Below, piece after piece: positions 55,615 to 64,000 of a DNA stretch of 64,000 nt. The position numbers and the translations under genes were made by a program. The stretch lies in contig JAUJYZ010000752.1 in the NCBI GenBank assembly GCA_033675265.1, forward strand, positions 62,001-126,000, given 5' to 3'. The stretch comes from Actinostola sp. cb2023 (Eukaryota; Cnidaria; Anthozoa; Actiniaria; Actinostolidae). A model generated the notes under the pieces. The model saw only the letters and a list, made by a program, of their open reading frames with translations, was not told the origin of the DNA and searched no databases. Every line of letters starts with the position of its first letter. Position 1 is the stretch's first letter.

Positions 55615-56689
55615 AAAGTACGCTAAAAATTGGGTCAAACTTTGACGTTAAACCCGGTTGCCTCGACTTCGTCTTGAACATTCATCGAAAGTTATAAATA
55701 GACAGTCGGAAAAGGAAGACCATGGGATTACAATAAAACTGACGTTTCTCAAGTCCATATCCGTATCATTGAGGTAAGAGCTTCATAGTGATTTGATTTT
55801 GGTGTATTTTATTCGCCAAAACTAGTGATTGAAGATCAGATAGGTATTTTCATACTACACTTGCTATGAGATATTGACCTGTAAAGGTCAAGTAAATAAC
55901 ACATTTTCACCAACTTTCGGCAGCTATAGCTAATCGCTACATTATTTGCCCAAGGAAATGTTTACATATATATGAAAAGATGATCATCCATAGAGTTCAC
56001 AAGCGCAGGCCAGAAAGATTTGAAGGTTTATCGCCTGGTGAAAATTAGCTTTGTTGAATAGATACTTTCGGCGAGTTAAAATGTATGCCTCGCCAAAAAA
56101 AAAAATTCGCTCATGAAACATAACGCAATTTACCTCAAAATCACGCAATCTAGTATTTAGAGAGAGAGAAAGAAGGTCGTACGGTTTTTAAGAGCAGTAC
56201 TGTTATTTTCCTTATTTCCGAGCTCGTTAAATGTGTCTCTAATTCTGACGTGTTTCGAGTCGATTTCAAGAGGACTTCGTTTATGACGAATTTCTCGAAA
56301 ATTAAAAAATATTTTTCGAAACTAACTACACAGCGAATTTAGATATATAATAGGCTAACACTGTGCGGAATTAAAAGAAAATCGGAGATACCCCCCTTGC
56401 CAGTAAATTTCGGGCCCTAGTAAATACTTGCTCTTAAGTGCTTTCTCAGGCGTAAGAGAGATTCTCATGGAAATTGTGTCTAAAAGGAATCCCAGAAAGA
56501 CAAGCCTTTGTGTTGGAATCAAAATGGATTTCTCAGGGTGCACAACAAACCCTAATTTGTTCAACAGCGTAACTGTATCAATAATATTTTGTACACAATC
56601 ATTATAACTATCAGCTTGTAAATATGAGTCATCAATGTAAGCAACCGACAAATGTCCCATTTGCTTTAGTGTAGAGTATACAGGCTTAA

Positions 56690-57248
56690 AGGGGGACTCT
56701 GATGAAAATTGTCGAAATTTAATTTAGCTGAAACTTCATTGAATAATTCTTCAAGGGTCTAATAATAACTAGTTAAAATCTTTTTTCGATATTCCAGAGG
56801 GAAGTACTATATTTTAATGAATCTTTAGAGGTGTCAGTGACGTCATCTACTCAACCAAACATTCAGCTCCATACATTTCTTTGTATTTTGTGAGTCAAAA
56901 TATCTCAAAGTTTTGCTCAGATAACAGCTCTGCATTGAAGAAAACTGGTCAGACAATCAATCCTACGCACAAATAATGTAAGGAAACTACTTCACCCAAA
57001 CTTTTAGCTTCATAGAAATAAAATAATTCAAGAAACTAATCACAAATAAATATATGGAGCGAAGCCGTGTTGATTGTTTGGGTTGAGTAGATGACGTCAC
57101 TGACACTTCTAAAGATTCATAAAAATGTAATACTTCCCTTACGAATTTTGAGAAAACACTTTAACCAGTAATTGTATGGCTCTTTGAGATTATTTCAGTG
57201 AAGTTTCAGCTAAATTAAATTGCGAACGATTTTCATCAGAGTCCCCCT
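56690..57248. mobile_element. TTAA MITE (family B), complete copy, 559 bp
   Basis: TTAA at 56686-56689 and 57249-57252; ends AGGGGGACTCTGATGAAAAT and complement. The interior is the foldback sequence shared with 7724-9561 and 23763-32146, but the outer 20 bp differ from those copies (AGTGCTACTTGGACG). It interrupts a codon of the DIRS RT, and the frame is open across the empty site. Confidence 0.88.
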
Positions 57249-57885
57249 TTAAGGAGTTTCGTAAATTTCCTTGGGCAGAAAGCCAGACCGTTAGGAAAGC
57301 ATGTAAATTGGTACAAATTGCCCCTCCATGAAAACTTTAGGTACTTATGGTCCTGTTTATCAATAGAAACCGAGTAATATGCATCCTTTAGATCTATCGA
57401 TGCCATGTAACAGCCCGGTTTCATCATTTCAACTGCGGTCCATACCGTATCCATTTTAAAATGATGATAAATTACATATTGATTCAGTGATTTCAAGTTC
57501 AAAATCATACGATATGATCCATCTTTTTTCGGACATAAAAATATAGTTGAAATAAATTCATTCTGTTCATGCGTGGTCTGCTTAATTACTCCTTTCTGGA
57601 GCAATGCAAGAACCTCTGAATCAATAAATTGCCCTTCCTTTGAGGACCAAGTCGGTTGAAATGGAGGGCTAATCTGTATGGGAGTATGGGTAAACTCAAT
57701 TCGTTGCCCAGAGACGGTTTCCAGAATTTCTGGATCAGAGGTCAGTGCTCTCCATTAATCAACATGGTTGGGAAGCTGACCAGACTGAAAATGTTTTGTC
57801 TTAAACCTGTAGTACTCCACAATAAACGGTAGCATTGAGCTAAACTCGCTTACCTCAAGCTGTGGTAGTTCATCAACAACGGGTT

Positions 57886-58947
57886 CTACTTCCTCTGTTG
57901 TTGATCGGCACGTTTCGTGCGAGGATAAAATGCCTTGTTGAAGTTGTTCTGCCGACTCTGTGTCGGCGTCGCTCGGGCTAAAAAAGGCCTGTTAGTGTTG
58001 TTGTTTTGTCTAAACCCATGGCCACGTTGGCTATATCCTCCTCCTCGACCGTAATAATTACGTCTTTGATGGTACTGTGAGGAAGGACTGGCGGTATTTC
58101 CAATCTTGTTGGTAGCTTTAATGTGAGTCAACTGTGTTTGTAGCTCGTCTCCGAACAAGAGCTCTGTCACAGGCACGTTTGCAGAGCAAAGGTTGCCATA
58201 GTCCTTGTGCAGGTTTGGTTTGATGTCTTCGCGACGAAGCTGGGAAATCTCAAAGCTGGCATGGCCTAGTAAAGTGATAGCATCCGTGGTCATTACCACG
58301 AGCTCGTTAAAATCTTTGGCGAAGCTTTTGTCAGCTTTAGCTCTCAATTTTAGCAGTAAATCAGAGGATTTCACTGCAATATGGCCAACCTTGGTTAGGT
58401 TGGTCTGAAGGCGGGAAAATTTTAGGTCTTTCCCTTGAGCCTGTCTTGGAAGCTTGCTCCATATTTCCTCGTTAACTTTAGGAACAATTACTTTACCACA
58501 GTTTACTGGGCGATTATATTTCTCTACTTTTTCTTTCAATTGCTCATCGCTAAGTTTGTGTAGCCAGCTTTTGTTGGCGACGTTCGCCAGTTTTTCAGAG
58601 ACCGGTTCAGCTGTTCGCTCGGTCTCGTCCAGTGACTGCACAATATCATCCAGCAAGCTGTCCTGACTGTCAGATATTTCAGTTTCGTCTTCTCCCTCAG
58701 ATAGAAGTGCATCTACATCACTGGAGACGCCTGGTTCAGGCGATTGGCGTGCTTTTTTAGCGGCAGCTTCTGCCTTATTGACGCCATGTTCGTCATTGTG
58801 AAGTCGTTTGAGCGATTCGCTCATTTCACTCATGTTGTTGTTTAAACTAGTCAACATCTTGATCAAAAGGTTTCCTTGTGGTTGATCTTCATGAGTTCCC
58901 TCTTCGAGAAGCTCAGTTTCTTCCTCTGGTGAAAGGTTTTTAGTCAT
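57886..58947 (-). CDS. DIRS gag-like ORF1, intact, 353 aa
   Basis: ATG at 58947. Acidic N-terminal half with a coiled-coil stretch (LIKMLTSLNNNMSEMSESLK), a central helical region (WSKLPRQAQGKDLKFSRLQT) and an Arg/Gly/Asn-rich C-terminus (YYGRGGGYSQRGHG), typical of an RNA-binding ORF1 in DIRS elements. No zinc knuckle. It overlaps the start of the RT frame. The 5' leader from 58948 to the terminal repeat is only about 85 bp. Confidence 0.8.
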   Translation of the reverse strand: MTKNLSPEEETELLEEGTHEDQPQGNLLIKMLTSLNNNMSEMSESLKRLHNDEHGVNKAEAAAKKARQSPEPGVSSDVDALLSEGEDETEISDSQDSLLDDIVQSLDETERTAEPVSEKLANVANKSWLHKLSDEQLKEKVEKYNRPVNCGKVIVPKVNEEIWSKLPRQAQGKDLKFSRLQTNLTKVGHIAVKSSDLLLKLRAKADKSFAKDFNELVVMTTDAITLLGHASFEISQLRREDIKPNLHKDYGNLCSANVPVTELLFGDELQTQLTHIKATNKIGNTASPSSQYHQRRNYYGRGGGYSQRGHGFRQNNNTNRPFLARATPTQSRQNNFNKAFYPRTKRADQQQRK

Positions 58948-59085
58948 AATCGGTAGTAAATCAAGCGGCCAACTTTCGCCGGCCGAACTGTTCGATAACC
59001 GAATGCAACTGACTGTTCGCTTTCCATGTGCTCTCTCACGTGACTTCGTAGCGACTTAGACCAATGACGAAGTAGAATATGTCAT

Positions 59086-59670
59086 ATAGTACTGTATAAT
59101 ACTGTATCCAATTCAGGTGCTAAATAAAAAAATTGTTGTTGTTGTTGTCTAATCGACTCAAAAGTACTCATTATTGCAGACCAATGTGCCATTTGAAGTA
59201 AATAATAAGAAATCCTGCTGCTAGACTGATCGAATTGTCGATCTAACTTGTCAGACTGTCACGCCAACGTGCTAATCATACGTCTGTGAATTGAAGTATT
59301 TATTACAATGGTATCTTATTTCAAAGCCATCTCTGTGGAATTACAATGTGTTGTCCTAATTCCGGACGGTTTTGTGAATAATCGTTATATCATGCCTTAG
59401 AATTATTGTAGCGATTATATATTTAGCAATAACATATAATTTGTACCTCACGAAGTTGGTCATTTAGTTTCATTTATTTAAGTTTCCGAATAACATATTT
59501 TCCTCCAAATATATGGGGTGTCCGTGTCCAAGTTGGGTGTCCTAATTCCGGACAGTGTGCCCTAATTCTGGACAATAAAAATGAGGATTGTTTTCTTCGG
59601 TTTCTTTTTTTCGTGTTGTTTCAACCAGGAATTATTTGGTATATTGTTTGGCAAGTAAATCAAGATGCAA
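59086..59670. other. Non-coding flank with TCCTAATTCCGGACA repeats
   Basis: No gene. GTCCTAATTCCGGAC near 59355, GTGTCCTAATTCCGGACAG near 59540 and a variant GTGCCCTAATTCTGGACA follow each other and may be subterminal repeats of the adjacent pogo element. (GTT)n near 59135. Confidence 0.4.
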
Positions 59671-59945
59671 CTATGACATTGGGATTCCTTGCAAATCAAA
59701 ACCTGTCTCATCACAGTTCCAAATCTGGGTGGGACGGTTTAAGAGCTCGAGTTCTTGAATAAACTTGTTGTATCCCTCATACTAGTCATTCAGATCCTCT
59801 GGGGTGATTTTAGCTCGCTTTTTATCAAGAGGGCGTGCAGATCTTAACTTAATTTGAGGATTTCGCTTTATAAATCCCCTATACCATGTATTTCCAGTTC
59901 TGTTTTCCCTGAAAATTGTGATCCGTTTGTTACAAAAGTCTCAGA
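59671..59945 (-). pseudogene. pogo/Tigger-type transposase fragment
   Basis: The minus strand reads GNTWYRGFIKRNPQIKLRSA, RPLDKKRAKITPEDL, then an in-frame TAG, then KFIQELELLNRP and QIWNCDETGFDLQG, ending in a stop at 59671. This covers the end of the Tc5-type DNA-binding domain and the first catalytic Asp (DETGF). The rest is missing. Not part of the copy at 11.3-12.1 kb. Confidence 0.8.
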
Positions 59946-60175
59946 AAACAATAACCATTCCAGGCATTTTGGGGGTGTTCACAGTTTCCTTAGCCTCACT
60001 GTAAAACTTTCCATTCCCCTGTCATATGGGCCATGCCAACTCCCAAGGAATATTACAATACAATACAATATTATTTTATTGGTACCTTGATATAATCTAT
60101 TGTATACATTGGTGTAAATCCAATAAATGTGAAAAATAATAGTAATAACAATAATAACATATATAATGAATCATA

Positions 60176-61246
60176 CAGTCACAGGACATAAGTATTCGTC
60201 AGTTTCGAAAATAGCGAGCGAAACTTGCAGATGCGTTCGCCCAGTCAGCACGGGAAAACATGCAATATTTCAACGCGGCCGCCCCAGTTCAGGCGGGAAA
60301 ATTGATGAATGTAAACAAAAGTATCAGCTCACCAAAATCGCGAAAAATCTTTGCAATATCGACTAAATTTAGTGAAATACAAGCCGTTTTATTAGCACCA
60401 CTCAATTCAGTTTTATTTGACGATCGAACGTCTTACACACGTCTTAAAAAGCTTATTTTAAAATGTAGTTATTTGTAAAAATGCTTTGATTTTTGGTTAT
60501 GGGCCATAAATCGGCTGAGCTGAGCGACGAAAAGAAAAACATCGTAGAGTTATTGAAATCAGTGAAAAACAAGTCAGAGCTATCAAGACTGGTTGGGATC
60601 CCCAGAACAACTATCACAAGCCTTCTGAAGAAAGTCCAAACAACAGGCTCAACGAAGAAATTGACATGTAAAGACAGATGGAAATTATTCACCGGCAGAA
60701 ATAAAAACGCTCTCGTTCGACGGTCAAGCGTGAAGATATAACAGCGAAGCTATAACGAGGAAAAACAACACCATTTCAGCGAAAAATCTGTTCAGCGAAC
60801 TCTGCATATGGAAGGTTATAGAAGGAGGTCTGCGAAGAGGAATGCAATAGTTAGAGAAGTGAATCAGAAAAAGCGATTTCAGCGGTTCAAGACAAGGAGA
60901 AACTGGACGGTAAACGACTATAACCAAAAATCAAAGCATTTTCACAAATAATTACATAAAAATATATACTTTTTAAGACATGTGTAAGACATTCAATCGT
61001 CGAAGAAAACTGAATCGAGTGGTTGTAATAAAATGACTTATATTTCACTAATTTTAGTCCATATTGCAAATAGTTTCCGCGATTTTGGTAAGCTGATACT
61101 TTTTGCTTTCATTCATCAATTTTTCCCGCCTGAACGGGGCCGGCCGCGTTGAAATATTGCACGTTTTCCCGCGCTGATTTGGCGAACGCGTCTGTAAATT
61201 TCGCGCGCGATTTTCGAAACTGACGAATACTTATGTCCTATGACTG
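60176..61246 (+). mobile_element. Tc1-like element, internally deleted, 1071 bp
   Basis: Inverted ends CAGTCACAGGACATAAGTAT, TCGTCAGTTTCGAAAATAGC and complement, between TA at 60174-60175 and 61247-61248. The arms extend over 200 bp, including a GCGGCCGC-like CG-rich block. It carries the DNA-binding part of a transposase only; the catalytic domain has been deleted. Confidence 0.88.
60499..60949 (+). pseudogene. Tc1-like transposase, DNA-binding domain only
   Basis: ATG at 60499. It reads HKSAELSDEKKNIVELLKSV, then ELSRLVGIPRTTITSLLKKV, the paired-type helix-turn-helix of Tc1 transposases; a stop TAA at 60739-60741; then, in the same frame, EKSVQRTLHMEGYRRRSAKR and RFKTRRNWTVNDY, the second part of the DNA-binding region. 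The frame ends at 60949 just where the catalytic domain should start. The first 80-codon product could still bind terminal repeats. Confidence 0.8.
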
Positions 61247-61265
61247 TAGATAATGGATCATATAA

Positions 61266-61544
61266 AGTCATTCGCAAAAATTCTGGCCCCCACAAAATAT
61301 CAATATATCAATATATCGGGTGCATTATGGGTAATTAAATAAAACTATTTTGAGTTTCCTAATTTATTAAATGAAACAAAATTTACAAACAACAAATGTA
61401 AGACTAAAATAAACATACTAAATATTCTACCAACTTTGCTGGCGTTAACCTGCTTTAAGAGGAATTTTCTATTATTTAATCACCCATAATGCACCCGATG
61501 ATATATTGATATTTCGTAATGGCCAGAAAATTTTGCAAATGACT
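61266..61544. mobile_element. Palindromic MITE, about 280 bp
   Basis: Ends AGTCATTCGCAAAAATTCTG and complement ...GCAAATGACT. Arms include ATATATCGGGTGCATTATGG and GTAATTAAATAAAA-type sequence. No coding content. TA-rich flanks. Confidence 0.75.
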
Positions 61545-61617
61545 GTATTGCATATTATATGTATATATACACCTATTTCATTAAACGTTGGCATCTGAAA
61601 TCTGAATCTGAATCTGT

Positions 61618-63620
61618 AACAGTATTTAGTGTGGGAGAGCCTGGCTGGGCGCTCAAGAACTCTTCCAATTATCGCTGAAGGGAATCTTTTTGTTTGGCAT
61701 AACTGGTAGGTTGGTCAAAGACATACAGCTGTTGCAACCGCTCATCAATGTCACTCAGGTTCACCTCCACACGTAGGGCACCGCACAGAGGGGGAGAAAA
61801 TCTTGGCAACTCCTTGGAAGTTCCTACGAAAGGGAAGAAATACGACGAGCAAGCTTAGGGGTGAAATTCATGCGGGTCATTGGTTGCTAAGAGACAGAAA
61901 AAACAATGAGACACGTTAAGGTAGGAGTCACGTGTTTAATATGAACCTCACCATGAGTTACCATCGTGAGTTAATTTATCACTTTTCGATATACCGTAAT
62001 AGTCTTTTTGTAAAACTTAACATAGTTCCCTTTTCTTTCTTTCTCTGTTTTCCCATTTCATTTAGTTCGTGCAGCCAGGTGAATAACATTTATGTAAACG
62101 ACAGTGAGAAGGCCCATAAATCACCTGCAATCCCCCAATGAGGGTCCCAGCCTTGTCTCGAGGGTACTGGGAGGGCATTCTTATCTCCTTTTCTTGCCAG
62201 TCGTGCCGACCTCACAGAGTACCTTTGGATTATGGGCCACCAAAACCTCTTGGGGTAGACGTCGAGGACGACAAACGTGCACAATCGTTTTTGGGTTTCC
62301 AGGAATCGTAGAATTGGTCCTACCTGTCCAAGAGGTGGGAACACATAGGGGTGACGCAAGTAACCAACTTCACTGGCCACATTCTGGGTGAATACATTAA
62401 CTCCTGATGATCCAGGGGAACAAGTTGGAGTAAAGTGAGGCAACGGCTTACCGTTCATATCCGTCATGGTGTGGCCGGTCTCACCTCCAAACTGCTGCTG
62501 AACTTCATGCCAGACGGTGGGATGGAGTTTGCAGTCGATTAGTGACAGTCGGCGAGATGGACCATCTGCTGTATTTTTCTCCGAGGAGATATGTGTTATA
62601 TGGAGTATCCGTATCCTATCCTGAGGCATCCGAGGCCAGCGACACCTGGATGTGGCGTTCATCCTTCCAAGGAAGAGGATCATCCCACGATTCAAGGAAA
62701 AGATAATGAGATATTTCTTCTCTCATCATCTTGTCTATCTTCACCTGTTTATGTGTGCGCAAACCTTTCGAGATGGCATTGTTCATTTCTCTTGTGAATG
62801 ACAGGGCATCTGGGACGGCCAAGGAGAAGGACACACACTTTCCCACTAGACGCTGTAGGGTATTCACCGAGACCACTGAGCACGTTAGAACTTTGCGCCC
62901 CAGTTCAATGAATTTCTCCTTCTTCTCTGGTATCAGATGAAACACCTGGTGACCAGAGTCTGAAATGAATCCCAGGTAAGCGACAGTCTTTGATGGGCTC
63001 AGGATGGGCTTTGCGATACCCAGAAAGTATCCCAACTTGATAAGGTAGTAGGCAACCACAAACATTGCCGATTTCCCTGCGGCAAGATTACGCTCATCTT
63101 CGGACGTCATAGCTACATACGCTCCTTGTGTCAGGTCTACCTGTAACTGGCCGTTGTGGCGATCATCGATATAGAGTGAACAAGGGATGCCACTCGATCG
63201 AAAAAAGTTGGAGGCCATGAGTCCAGTGGAGTGGTACACAAACGGCGAGATCTTCCAGCCAAATGGTAGAGTATTATATACAAAGTACCACCCTCCCCAC
63301 CGGATACCAAAGAAGGCGCGACTTTCTTCAGTCAGTAGCAGGTGGTCGTACCCCGACTTGTCATCTAATACGGTCTGATAGGTGTTCTTGCCGACATAGC
63401 GGGGAATATGTGAGATTATCGAGTTTGAAGGGCATGTCTGTCATCCACAGGTTGAGGAAGCGTGCATCATGACATAATCTGGGTTTCGTTGGCTCGATGG
63501 TCAAAGGCAAGACCAGATGAGGAGTTTCCACTTCGCCCATCCTCCCAACAAGTGAGACAGCGCGTTTTCGGTCTAGCAGTGTCTTACGGATGAAATCCGC
63601 AAACGGTCGACACGAGGGGT
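61618..63620 (-). pseudogene. Second DIRS-like element: RT, RNase H and start of a tyrosine recombinase
   Basis: The minus strand from 63620 reads RKTLLDRKRAVSLVGRMG, PRLCHDARFLNLWM, LDDKSGYDHLLL, TLPFGWKISPFVYH and CSLYIDDRHNGQ (YxDD). RNase H follows (VSLASDASG, 62620), then after a frame change the RNase H end and linker (HISSEKNTADGPSRRLSL, HFTPTCSPGSSGVNVFTQ) to 62090. A piece at 61826-61618 (IDERLQQLYVFDQPTSYAKQ, then LEEFLSAQPGSPTL with one stop between) looks like the N-terminus of a DIRS-like recombinase. No catalytic recombinase domain, gag or termini. It is clearly different from the DIRS at 49-59 kb. Confidence 0.75.
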
Positions 63621-63912
63621 TTTTTATTTTGAAAATCGATTATATATGAACTGAATAGTGGGTAGCCTGCTTTTCAGACTCAATTTTTTACGCTCGAAAA
63701 TCTCGCCAAAAAATAGAGTCTGCTGAACCAAGCAGCTAATTAGTTTCCAATATGCATGTCGTGACGTGATACAATAAAAGGCAATCTATCCAATCAGGAG
63801 CTGTGTTAGAATACCTCGTGAACTATTACGCCCATTTGAATATTCGCGCAAAAATAAAATAATGTAAAACGCGCTTGTCGTACGAAATATTTCTCATTTA
63901 GCTTAGACAAAC
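63621..63912 (+). promoter_or_regulatory. 5' flank of the gene starting at 63913
   Basis: No coding sequence. It contains a short remnant of the family C MITE (AAATCGATTATATAT), a partly inverted pair CAGACTC / GAGTCTG, and AATATTCGCGCAAAAATAAAA. Promoter status is inferred from position only. Confidence 0.35.
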
Positions 63913-64000
63913 ATGGAAATAACTCCCAAAAAACTTGTCCTTGGCGAAAGCGAATGTTTCTTATGTAATGATTCTTCTGAAAAGTCTAACAGAGTATGGG
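63913..64000 (+). CDS. Start of a gene cut by the window end
   Basis: ACAAACATGG is a good animal start context. 29 codons are visible: MEITPKKLVLGESECFLCND, then SSEKSNRVW. The CxxC in ECFLC may begin a zinc-binding N-terminal domain. The style resembles multi-copy cnidarian proteins such as the fragment at 52.6 kb. No function can be assigned. Confidence 0.55.
   Translation, partial: MEITPKKLVLGESECFLCNDSSEKSNRVW

Larger units (their letters stand above)
51415..56412. mobile_element. 5-kb element with inverted repeats of about 780 bp, inside the DIRS reverse transcriptase
   Basis: Ends ATTTACTGGCAAGGGGGGTA and complement; the arms span about 51415-52196 and 55615-56412 and match closely (for example GTGTTAGCCTATTATATATC and ATGATCATC). 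Between them are a coding fragment, a hAT-like MITE, a 17-bp satellite and 0.6 kb of non-coding DNA. No transposase was recognised; the superfamily is unknown. A short duplication at the ends could not be fixed with certainty. Confidence 0.8.
50149..57900 (-). pseudogene. DIRS reverse transcriptase/RNase H, split into three parts
   Basis: Part 1, about 57900-57249: an N-terminal stretch with one in-frame stop near 57755, then RT motifs (CPKKDGSYRMILNLKSLNQY, MASIDLKDAYYSVSI). Part 2, 56689-56413: VAYIDDSYLQ, the YxDD active site, and VFLGFLLDT. Part 3, 51400-50149: the RT tail and RNase H (MTTDASKTGWGCTLQ, YLETKAVFLAL, VLVDNTTAV, then AADAESR). A TTAA MITE separates parts 1 and 2; the 5-kb element separates parts 2 and 3. 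Apart from the insertions and the one stop it is well preserved. Confidence 0.88.
49207..59080 (-). mobile_element. DIRS-type tyrosine-recombinase retrotransposon, with two nested insertions
   Basis: Inverted termini: TAAATTCTACTTCGTCATTG, GTCTAAGTCGCTACGAAGTC, ACGTGAG at 49210-49258 and the complement at 59035-59080. Minus-strand order is gag-like, reverse transcriptase, RNase H, tyrosine recombinase. No LTR and no integrase, as expected for DIRS, which integrate as circles by recombination. About 5.6 kb of the 9.9 kb is later insertions. Confidence 0.88.

Noticed and set aside
1..64000. tRNA, rRNA or snRNA genes
   Set aside because: Nothing with a convincing tRNA A/B box and cloverleaf or a conserved rRNA/snRNA core was noticed by eye; a covariance-model scan would be needed to be sure.

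Overview
The window is animal nuclear DNA: AT-rich, with GT-AG introns, no tRNA or rRNA genes seen, and a dense set of retro- and DNA transposons nested in one another. The mix (BEL/Pao, Ty3/Gypsy and DIRS elements, a Helitron with a 2A-like peptide, Tc1/mariner, pogo and THAP/DDE_4 transposases, many TTAA- and TA-flanked foldback MITEs) fits a cnidarian, probably an anthozoan. That assignment is inference from repeat content and protein style, not from a diagnostic gene.

Layout. 1-7252 is the only stretch that looks like intact genes: the 3' part of a three-exon gene, an intronless ankyrin plus DUF6589-like gene, and a convergent intact intronless RecQ-type helicase. 7.3-12.2 kb holds nested foldback elements and a broken pogo/Tigger transposase. 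12.3-13.5 kb holds a Cys/His-rich coiled-coil gene with a 90-nt in-frame intron. 14.1-22.5 kb holds a MITE, a decayed Gypsy element and a broken Helitron.

22.5-34.8 kb is a nest of insertions. A BEL/Pao-type gag fragment is split by a 10.5-kb terminal-inverted-repeat element with a direct repeat of about 10 bp. Inside it is a TTAA MITE, split in turn by an 8.2-kb TTAA element with arms of over 1 kb, which carries a young Gypsy retrotransposon with two identical 143-bp LTRs. 35-40.3 kb is a row of TTAA, TA and hAT-like foldback elements. 40.6-46.9 kb is a full-length BEL/Pao retrotransposon with 134-bp LTRs and a perfect 5-bp target duplication, whose gag is split by a TA-flanked MITE. 47.4-48.8 kb is a broken THAP plus DDE_4 transposase.

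49.2-59.1 kb is a DIRS-type tyrosine-recombinase retrotransposon. Its reverse transcriptase is split twice, by a TTAA MITE and by a 5-kb element with inverted repeats of about 780 bp; that element carries a coding fragment, a hAT-like MITE and a large 17-bp satellite. 59.6-63.6 kb holds a pogo fragment, a Tc1-like element that keeps only its DNA-binding domain, a MITE and a second, truncated DIRS-like element. A new gene starts at 63913.

Several insertions can be dated relative to each other, because the interrupted frame or an uninterrupted sister copy shows the empty site. Frames and joins were read by eye; no homology search was run, so family names rest on motif recognition.
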